Shown: positions 26,505 through 31,410 of the stretch, piece by piece
Layout: each line of letters starts with the position of its first letter
Position numbering within the stretch: position 1 is the stretch's first letter
DNA from: an uncultured bacterium
GTDB lineage: Bacteria > Planctomycetota > UBA1135 > GCA-002748355
Reading direction: 5' to 3'
Length of the DNA: 33,861 nucleotides
Assembly (NCBI GenBank): GCA_937858895.1
Contig: CALLZN010000320.1
Coordinates: 1-33,861, forward strand
Translations under genes and position numbers: made by a program
Notes under the pieces: generated by a model
The model's input: only the letters and a program-made list of their open reading frames with translations
Told to the model about the DNA's origin: nothing
Database searches by the model: none

Positions 26505-26794
26505 GGCGCGATCTTGCTGCTGCGAGCGGCGCCAAGCCCTCGGCGCGAAGGCTCTACCGCGCCGTCTCGGAAGCTTGCGGCATCGTCTGCTGTCGGACAC
26601 TTGGGCGATGACCTCGCGTAGAACTCCGAGACAGCGTCAGCCAAGTTGAAGACGGCATTCCGCTACGAGTCACGATCCACGGACCACTCGCGGCCGCCAC
26701 TTGCACGGACAAGAACCGAGGCGTCACCCTCTCGATGGTCGACCTCGAAGTCCTCACTCGAAGTCTCCGTGCTCACAGAGATCCGCAGGGTCAT
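26462..26794 (-). pseudogene. Small cassette-like reading frame broken by an amber codon
   Basis: An ATG at 26794 opens a frame of 43 residues (MTLRISVSTETSSEDFEVD...) that hits TAG at 26663-26665. The same frame stays open for 67 further codons with protein-like composition (NAVFNLADAVSEFYA), down to 26462. The last ~14 codons are only the antisense of the neighbouring DUF4382 gene. The function is not recognised. It may be a small intact 43-aa protein or a longer gene with one nonsense mutation. The stretch 26505-26600 also holds an imperfect hairpin (26528-26563) without a T-run. Confidence 0.35.
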
Positions 26795-26802
26795 CCGCTT
26801 CC

Positions 26803-26822
26803 GCCTAAGAGACGGGTTAGAA
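26803..26822 (-). other. Possible collapsed attC (end boxes without the stem)
   Basis: On the minus strand TTCTAAC (which contains the GNAT stop codon) is followed after 6 nt by CTTAGGC. These resemble the RYYYAAC and GTTRRRY end boxes of attC, with one mismatch each, but the usual 45-55 bp hairpin between them is missing. It could be a deleted attC or chance. Confidence 0.25.
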
Positions 26823-27257
26823 CGCACCGTCGTAAGGATACTCATATGCGGCCTCTCCACTCGGCAGAACGCCCACATACTGCCAGCCTGCACGCTCGTA
26901 GAAGCGCTGAGCTCGAGTTCCCGGATCCGTACTGAGCCAAGCCCGCTCGACACCCTGAGAAAATAGCCAGGACAACATCACTTCGTGCAACCTCTGGCCG
27001 TAACCCCGACCCTCGTGCTCCGGGCGTACGAAGAGGGCCCAGATATTGCCCGTAACCTTGTTGCCAACCGCAAATGCGACGACTTCCCCGTGGACCTCTA
27101 CTACCCAGCCACGGCCGGTCTCCTCGATGGCGGGCACGTAGCTCGACTCAGTAACCGCTGCAGATCGCAGCGCGTTTTCACGCACAGCCATCCGAACGGC
27201 GTGCATAGCAGGAATGTCTTCTCGACAGGCTTGGCGAAGCACTCGTACGCCTCTCAT
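26817..27257 (-). CDS. GNAT family N-acetyltransferase
   Basis: A 146-aa single-domain acetyltransferase. The acetyl-CoA pyrophosphate loop is visible as VRPEHEGRGYGQRL, with EGRGYG at 82-87, preceded by the strand NIWALFV and followed by the helix of motif B and an AQRFYERAGW segment (motif B/C) at 116-125. The N-terminus REDIPAMHAVR is also typical. The substrate cannot be predicted. The start ATG 27257 is chosen because the family begins there; the frame upstream (to 27356) instead overlaps an IS3 orfA remnant in another frame. The gene shares the orientation of the other cassettes. Confidence 0.85.
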   Translation of the reverse strand: MRGVRVLRQACREDIPAMHAVRMAVRENALRSAAVTESSYVPAIEETGRGWVVEVHGEVVAFAVGNKVTGNIWALFVRPEHEGRGYGQRLHEVMLSWLFSQGVERAWLSTDPGTRAQRFYERAGWQYVGVLPSGEAAYEYPYDGAF

Positions 27258-27360
27258 TGCGACCGAACTTGTCCGCGATCGACCAGATCGCCGCCCACTC
27301 CAAGCGGTGCACTTGGCCGTGCTCCGACACCATGCGGACAGTTCTCTTGCGGACATAGCT
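27256..27360 (-). mobile_element. IS3-family orfA remnant
   Basis: Between the M23 gene stop and the GNAT start, one minus frame reads KRTVRMVSEHG then LEWAAIWSIADKFGRN. This closely follows the N-terminal helix-turn-helix of IS3-family OrfA proteins (RAVRMV.EH...EWAAI.SIA.K.G). Similarity stops at GTTCGGTCGCA, one or two codons before the GNAT start. Only ~33 codons remain, with no start codon, no terminal inverted repeats and no orfB, so it is a dead fragment. Confidence 0.6.
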
Positions 27361-28521
27361 TCATCCTCCTACCCACGCTGCCATGATGTAACGCAAGTCA
27401 CCTGCATAGCGATACTCCAGGCGCACACGCTTCCCATGATAGAAGGCCTCACGGAGCAGGCGAAGCAGTTCGAGTTCCGTAGTGTCGTTGGAAGCCTGGG
27501 CTAGTGGCACCAAGAAGAATTCGGAGTCCCCTTCTAGCCAAACGAGAAACTGTTCATGCTCAGCGGGGAATGTGCCACCAAGGTTATCGCCTCGCCGGGC
27601 ACGAACCTGTATGCGGGTTATCGCCTTATACCCATCCGTGGTGCGCGCAATCGGTATCGTCTTGAATAGCGGCTGGGCGCGCCATTGAACGTTGTGCGCG
27701 ACGCCGGCGATCGACGACTCGAAAATGCGACCCGATGTCGGCAGGTAGTTGTTCGCACGAAGGTCATAAACGCCCCAAGGGTCGATGAAATACCACAGGG
27801 ATGGAAAGCTTACACCGCCTGTTGTGAACGCCGGTCCGAGCACCGCAACACCGAAGTGCAGGTGTATCGGACTGGTAGAAGCGTCAGTGCGTCCCAGAAA
27901 CTCACCTCTCCGAACAGGGTCACCCACGGCCTTCGCAACGGTGCCAAGATCTATGTGTACATATACTGTGCGGAATTCGTGGCCGCCCGGCGTCGTATGT
28001 GTGAGGACAATCCGACCGCCAGCCATGGCCAGTACGCGACCTTCTGCCGCCGCACAGACATCGAAGACGGCGGTCGGGATTGTGTTGAAGTCCGTACCTG
28101 CGTGGAACGCATTGTCGGCATTGTTGTTTCGGAACCAACCGCCGCCGTTCGTGCCCAGCTTGATGTCCTCGTCGTAGAACGGCAACGAAAGGTCGAGGCG
28201 TTCGCCCGCGAGCGGATCGTCCAAAAAGCGCTGCAGGTTAGGACCAATAGGCAACGCTTGGGGACGCGTGGAGCCGCCCCCCGGTATCGTGAACGCAAAT
28301 GGTTGCAGGTTGGCACTCTCACCCGGATTGTTGCCGAACGCGTAGTTCTGCGGAGGCACCAACGTCCCGTTCGCAGGGAGCAAGCCCATCGGATCATCAC
28401 CCACCGCATGAGCCAGTAGGTTCAGATTGATCTGGATCAACTCACCAGCGAAACCGGCCAGACGGCGCCAATAGATTGCGGGCGAGCCATCTGGTGGAAG
28501 ATGAACGAAGTATCGGGCCAT
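27361..28521 (-). CDS. M23 (LytM-like) metallopeptidase family protein in the cassette array
   Basis: A 386-aa protein from ATG 28521. Zinc-site residues of the M23 fold are present: HAGTDF (H140, D144), VYVHID (H189) and HLHFG (H220, H222). The domain covers about residues 125-245; the 120 residues before and ~140 after are not recognised. M23 enzymes cut peptidoglycan cross-links. No signal peptide is visible, so the protein is either exported another way or acts on something else. The gene starts 20 nt after the attC at 28541-28600, as cassette genes do, but no attC follows its stop; an IS3 remnant is found there instead. A weak AGAG lies upstream of the ATG. Confidence 0.78.
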   Translation of the reverse strand: MARYFVHLPPDGSPAIYWRRLAGFAGELIQINLNLLAHAVGDDPMGLLPANGTLVPPQNYAFGNNPGESANLQPFAFTIPGGGSTRPQALPIGPNLQRFLDDPLAGERLDLSLPFYDEDIKLGTNGGGWFRNNNADNAFHAGTDFNTIPTAVFDVCAAAEGRVLAMAGGRIVLTHTTPGGHEFRTVYVHIDLGTVAKAVGDPVRRGEFLGRTDASTSPIHLHFGVAVLGPAFTTGGVSFPSLWYFIDPWGVYDLRANNYLPTSGRIFESSIAGVAHNVQWRAQPLFKTIPIARTTDGYKAITRIQVRARRGDNLGGTFPAEHEQFLVWLEGDSEFFLVPLAQASNDTTELELLRLLREAFYHGKRVRLEYRYAGDLRYIMAAWVGG

Positions 28522-28540
28522 GATCAACTCTTGTTTGTTG

Positions 28541-28600
28541 GCCTAGCGCCTTGCCGTTCCGCCGCAGCCGAAGGCCAGCGGCTGCAGCGGCGTGTTCGGC
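28541..28600 (-). repeat. attC recombination site F
   Basis: A 60-bp imperfect palindrome. On the minus strand it starts with GCCGAAC and ends with GCTAGGC, close to the RYYYAAC and GTTRRRY boxes with one mismatch each. The inner arms (CCGCAGCC against GGCTGCAGCGG on the plus strand) pair with a bulge, as attC needs when single stranded. It is clearly related to site B at 30577-30637. Confidence 0.75.
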
Positions 28601-28786
28601 GGCTCGGTGTCGCTCGGAACATCCCCCTAGCCGCATGGCACACGTGCTCGATCCTACCACGCGTCTCAGCGTTCGCGATACGCCTGCAGATTCCCCCGCG
28701 GCTGCGAGGACCCGCATTCCCCGCAGGGCAGTCCCGCCGAGTCGACAGCTGGCGATCGTCGTCTCCAAGTAGACCTTGCGCCTCAC
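28601..28786 (-). pseudogene. Shrunken copy of the PIN-toxin cassette (three internal deletions)
   Basis: From a GTG at 28786 the frame begins RRKVYLETTIAS like the intact PIN gene at 30822-31292, then loses homology. Nucleotide comparison shows blocks that match the intact cassette in order: the 5' end, a block around the ALPGIRGLAA codons, a block around the CRHIANAATRGRIEQVC codons, and the last bases before the attC (TTCCGAGCGACACCGAG). The pieces between are deleted, including nearly all of the partner gene. No functional PIN domain can be made. Confidence 0.8.
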
Positions 28787-28797
28787 GTTATCCTCAT

Positions 28798-28861
28798 GCC
28801 GAACGTCTTTGGGCTCTCAGCTACGGCGCGCGGCACCGTCAGCTCTTGGAGCTCGTTGGCT
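28798..28861 (-). repeat. attC recombination site E
   Basis: A 64-bp site. On the minus strand it runs from AGCCAAC to GTTCGGC. The core arms AGCTGACGG and CCGTAGCT pair with one extrahelical base, and outer GAGCTC and GAGAGC segments extend the stem. The preceding interrupted gene ends inside the site, which is common for cassette genes. The GTTCGGC end box is identical to that of site A. Confidence 0.72.
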
Positions 28862-29209
28862 GGCATCCAATGTATCCAAGTCGACAACATCACGCGCCCA
28901 GAAGGTGATCGCGCCGTGGTTGCCCTCGAAGTCGGCGACCCTCACGCCCAATCCCTCGAGCCTCCGTCCTCGAGCATCGAGGATCACCAACCCGTGCGTC
29001 GGCTACGGAAAGCACCCCTCCTAGATGGCGAACTGCTGTGGCGACCAAGATCTCAGTCGTCGAACAACCGACCCCTTGCGCAAATCAATATCGCGCAACT
29101 CAATATCGACGTAGGGCTCGGTCCCGCCTAGTCCAACGTGGTAGCGAAGATCCGCTATCGAATACTCATGGGCCCGATCGAGGATCGGGTGAACGGGATC
29201 GCCATCCAT
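28817..29209 (-). pseudogene. Cassette gene of unknown function interrupted by two amber codons
   Basis: From ATG 29209 (8 nt after the dioxygenase stop) a frame of 131 codons ends at TGA 28817 inside attC site E. It is broken only by TAG at 29021-29023 and TAG at 29003-29005. Both halves look coding: DRAHEYSIADLRYHVG and VDIELRDIDLRKG before, LVILDARGRRLEGLG and NHGAITFWARDV after. There is no frameshift. Other genes here (phosphatase, dioxygenase, PIN toxin) end with TAG, so reassignment of amber is unlikely and a recent pseudogene is the simplest reading. The function is unknown. A 62-residue N-terminal product could still be made. Confidence 0.55.
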
Positions 29210-29215
29210 GGTCCA

Positions 29216-29273
29216 GCTAAGACTCGCCATCAGCGTCGGGAGCGGCGGGCGAAGCCCGCTGGTGACTGTCAGC
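29216..29273 (-). repeat. Possible degenerate attC site D
   Basis: Between the dioxygenase gene and the amber-interrupted gene there is a 58-bp imperfect hairpin with a strong GCGGGC/GCCCGC tip. Its ends on the minus strand (GCTGACA and TCTTAGC) only partly match the attC boxes. Position, length and orientation fit an attC; the boxes do not fit well. Confidence 0.35.
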
Positions 29274-29951
29274 TTCCGGGCGTGGTGAGAGCGCGTGTGC
29301 CCACCGCAACTTAAGTGGAAGCTCACGCGGTCCGAACAGGAAGTGCAACACGCGCCGGACTTGACTGCCCTTGAGCTTGGATGATGCGTGAAGAAGCAGA
29401 GGGCGCATTACCAGTGCCGCACCGCGCTGGACCGCGCATTCAATTTCGCCTATGCGGTCACGAAGTGCCAGAGCCTCATCATCGCTCAGAATGCCGCGAT
29501 CATGCGACCCCGGTACCACGCGCAATGACCCGTCATCGGGGCGATAAGGGTCAAGATGGACACGCACACCGACGAGCTGCTCAAGAATGGCTGCAGGAGG
29601 CTGCCCGTATAGCACACCCTCCTTGTGCGACCAGCCCTTCACGTCGCGATGTGCAACGTGCTCCTGGACCGGAATGCTCAGGTCTTGGTGAATGGAAACA
29701 AGCCAGTTTCGAGCGGGCGACTTCTCGAATACTGTGCACTGTACGGGCACAGAACACTCTGGGACGACTCCTGCCAAAGAGGGATGGCTCATAATTCGCA
29801 GCGCGAGGCTAGCGCACCACTCAAGCTGAAGGAGATTGCGAGCCCCGACGGATCCAAGGAGTGCCAGGTGCTTGATTGCGGCGTCACATCCCGCATCAGA
29901 GATCAGCGCGCCCGTAATCAGGAAGCCAGCGGATTCGAATGCGGCGTTCAT
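29217..29951 (-). CDS. Phytanoyl-CoA dioxygenase (PhyH)-family Fe(II)/2-oxoglutarate oxygenase, cassette gene
   Basis: A 244-aa protein. The iron triad is visible as HQD (H88, D90) and a distal His188 in RPLLLHASSK, with Arg199/200 in position to bind 2-oxoglutarate; DDGSLRVVPGSH (139-150) is the typical PhyH strand. Such enzymes hydroxylate small molecules; the substrate is unknown. The last ~16 residues are low-complexity and read into a hairpin that may be a degenerate attC. The ATG follows the end box of attC site C by only 7 nt, and the GGAG of that box (GTTGGAG) sits 8 nt upstream of the start, so the recombination site supplies the ribosome binding site. Confidence 0.82.
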   Translation of the reverse strand: MNAAFESAGFLITGALISDAGCDAAIKHLALLGSVGARNLLQLEWCASLALRIMSHPSLAGVVPECSVPVQCTVFEKSPARNWLVSIHQDLSIPVQEHVAHRDVKGWSHKEGVLYGQPPAAILEQLVGVRVHLDPYRPDDGSLRVVPGSHDRGILSDDEALALRDRIGEIECAVQRGAALVMRPLLLHASSKLKGSQVRRVLHFLFGPRELPLKLRWAHALSPRPEADSHQRASPAAPDADGES

Positions 29952-29958
29952 TCATGCG

Positions 29959-30027
29959 CTCCAACGTCTTTGACCTTGAGCCGCGAGCGCCGCTGCGGCG
30001 CTTGCCGGCTCCAAGGCCTTGTTGGGC
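29959..30027 (-). repeat. attC recombination site C
   Basis: A 69-bp site with a strong stem. On the minus strand it goes from GCCCAAC to GTTGGAG. Arms CCTTG/CAAGG, AGCCG/CGGCT and AGCGCC/GGCGCT pair in order, with unpaired bases mainly on one arm, as in genuine attC. The last base of the right box deviates from GTTRRRY. Confidence 0.78.
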
Positions 30028-30040
30028 GGTCCAATCTGCA

Positions 30041-30544
30041 TCATGCAGCATCGATGACGCGGAGAGCCGCTCGCAAGATTTCCGCACGGTCTTCGCTCGT
30101 AACGACCTTGGGATGAAGCTGCCGCTTGGCCGCGACCCGCAAGTACGGCTTCGCAGCTGGATCGATGCGTCCCTCGAACACCAACTGAGCAAGACCAGTT
30201 GCGAGGACAGTCGCGTCGAGGGTGAACATGTCGAACTGGTCCGCCAAGAACGCACCGTCAGGATCATCGAGGTCCTTGGCGATCTGCGAGTCCTCGAGCA
30301 GGGTCCCGCAGTAATCCGCAAGCCGTCCACCCATGATCCAAGAGAGGCAGTCCACGAGGGAGGACCGGGGATGGGACGCACGCCAGTCACGATACTCGTA
30401 AAGTGCGGTGTCACCCTCGTCGCTGCCAAACGGGGCATCCTCGTCTGCGCAGTCCCAGAAGAAGTCCTCGGTCATTAGCTCGCGCGCTCGCGGGTGCGCA
30501 GCCTCGGGGTTGCTGAGGACGTCGTCGTCGTCGTGGTCTTCCAT
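30041..30544 (-). CDS. Acidic cassette protein of unknown function
   Basis: A 167-aa soluble protein, strongly acidic at the N-terminus (EDHDDDD). A distinctive segment reads DFFWDCADEDAPFGSDEG (residues 27-44), followed by YEYRDWRASHP and a largely helical remainder. I do not recognise a named family or catalytic motif. The gene starts 32 nt after attC site B and ends 13 nt before attC site C, so it is the only gene of its cassette. Its compactness and intact frame argue that it is expressed. Confidence 0.75.
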   Translation of the reverse strand: MEDHDDDDVLSNPEAAHPRARELMTEDFFWDCADEDAPFGSDEGDTALYEYRDWRASHPRSSLVDCLSWIMGGRLADYCGTLLEDSQIAKDLDDPDGAFLADQFDMFTLDATVLATGLAQLVFEGRIDPAAKPYLRVAAKRQLHPKVVTSEDRAEILRAALRVIDAA

Positions 30545-30576
30545 CGTGATACGGGGTGTACACGGGCGGGAGATCC

Positions 30577-30637
30577 GCCCAACGTCTCTGGCGCTCAGCC
30601 GCGGCCGAAGGCCGGCGGCTGCAGCGGCGTGTTCGGT
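30577..30637 (-). repeat. attC recombination site B
   Basis: A 61-bp site on the minus strand from ACCGAAC to GTTGGGC; the right box is a perfect GTTRRRY. The stem is formed by AGCCGC/GCGGCT and GGCC/GGCC around a TTC-type tip, with an extrahelical C. The upstream small partner gene reads into it and ends at 30595, giving a tail RPNTPLQPPAFG that is characteristic of attC-encoded C-termini. Confidence 0.82.
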
Positions 30638-30819
30638 CGCTCGGTGTCGCTCGGAACGTCCTCTGGGGCCCGCCTGGCTGGCAGCGAAATGAGCTCCCGG
30701 CCCGCCTGCGCGGACGCCTCCTGAAGCGCCTTGACGATGGCGGCGATGTCGTAGTTGTGCTGCTTCGCGAACGCCTCGCGAGCGGCGCGAACCTCCTCAA
30801 CGATGGCGTCTCGGACCAT
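30595..30819 (-). CDS. Small partner (probable antitoxin) of the PIN toxin
   Basis: A 74-aa protein starting MVRDAIVEEVRAAREAFAK, then HNYDIAAIVKALQEAS and SLPARR. This pattern (x-D-x-I-V-E-E-V-R near the start) is familiar from short proteins encoded directly after PIN-domain toxins of the VYLETT type. The ATG lies 2 nt after the toxin stop, with GAGGAA as ribosome site inside the toxin's last codons, so translation is coupled. The last ~15 residues come from attC site B. The antitoxin role is inferred from pairing; DNA binding is not evident. Confidence 0.72.
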   Translation of the reverse strand: MVRDAIVEEVRAAREAFAKQHNYDIAAIVKALQEASAQAGRELISLPARRAPEDVPSDTERPNTPLQPPAFGRG

Positions 30820-30821
30820 GG

Positions 30822-31292
30822 CTATTCCTCTAGGAGCTCCTCAGGCGTGCAGATCACCGGGGGTACCACTCCGGCGGCGCGGCACACCTGCTCGATCCTA
30901 CCACGCGTCGCGGCGTTGGCGATGTGCCGGCAGTTCCAGGTGAGCAGGAAGTCCATGCCGTTCACCGCGGCCACCGCAATGTGAACGGCATCGACGGCCG
31001 CATTTTCGGGCACGGCGCCCCCGGTGACGAGGGGGTGCGCCCGCCGGGCGACATCCTTCGGGGCAGCGAGGCCCCGGATCCCCGGCAGGGCGGTGAGCCC
31101 CCGACCCGAGGCGTCTGGGTCACCGGCCCCCGCCTCCTGTAAAACCGCTTCCGATATGAAGAGGTCGAAGCGGTCTCGGCCCTGCCACCACTCGGTAGTG
31201 ATCTGCTGGTGGGCGGCACGGACGAGGTCACGGGTCGGCAGCGCCGTCAGATAGCTGGCGATCGTCGTCTCCAAGTAGACCTTGCGCTTCAC
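30822..31292 (-). CDS. PIN-domain toxin (VapC-like), cassette gene
   Basis: A 156-aa PIN-domain ribonuclease-type toxin. The acidic active-site positions appear as VYLETTIASYL (N-terminal strand, with Glu), SEAVLQEAGAGDP, and AAVDAVHIAVA, followed by DFLLTWNCRHIANA and ending ICTPEELLEE. The start is GTG 31292 with GAGGA about 5 nt upstream. The toxin precedes its partner, the reverse of most type II toxin-antitoxin operons, but this order is seen in this PIN subfamily. The leader from attC site A is ~36 nt. A deleted duplicate lies at 28601-28786. Confidence 0.86.
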   Translation of the reverse strand: MKRKVYLETTIASYLTALPTRDLVRAAHQQITTEWWQGRDRFDLFISEAVLQEAGAGDPDASGRGLTALPGIRGLAAPKDVARRAHPLVTGGAVPENAAVDAVHIAVAAVNGMDFLLTWNCRHIANAATRGRIEQVCRAAGVVPPVICTPEELLEE

Positions 31293-31328
31293 GTTATCCT
31301 CATGCCGTCATTTCAGAAGGTCTCGCCG

Positions 31329-31388
31329 GCCGAACGCCTGCGCTCAGCGGCAGCGCGAAGCGCTGTCCGCTGCAGCGCATTGTTAGGC
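31329..31388 (-). repeat. attC recombination site A
   Basis: The clearest site of the array, 60 bp. On the minus strand it begins GCCTAAC (perfect RYYYAAC) and ends GTTCGGC (one mismatch to GTTRRRY). The arms GCGCTGCAGCGG and CCGCTGAGCGC pair with extrahelical bases around a GCGCTTCGCGC-like tip. It sits 22 bp after the hsdR stop codon. Confidence 0.87.
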
Positions 31389-31410
31389 CTCCCGCCGCCG
31401 ACGTACGCCA

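Larger units (their letters stand above)
26803..31388 (-). mobile_element. Integron gene-cassette array without visible integrase (CALIN-like)
   Basis: Five well-formed attC sites (A, B, C, E, F) and one or two degenerate ones separate short genes all on the minus strand, with one or two genes per site and little space between gene end and site. No integrase, attI or cassette promoter is visible, so by definition this is a cluster of attC sites lacking an integrase unless one lies beyond the right edge. The array has lower GC than the chromosomal genes to its left. The left boundary is uncertain and disturbed by an IS3 remnant. Confidence 0.8.

Noticed and set aside
26528..26563. An imperfect hairpin just after the DUF4382 gene as a terminator or attC
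   Set aside because: There is no T-run after it and no RYYYAAC/GTTRRRY boxes at its ends, so neither label is justified.
27258..27356. A 33-residue N-terminal extension of the acetyltransferase
   Set aside because: In that frame the sequence is Ser/Arg-rich without domain character, and the same bases read as IS3 OrfA in another frame; the GNAT fold begins at 27257.
28817..29209. A recoded genetic code using TAG as sense
   Set aside because: The phosphatase, dioxygenase and PIN toxin genes in the same window end naturally at TAG, so general reassignment is not supported.
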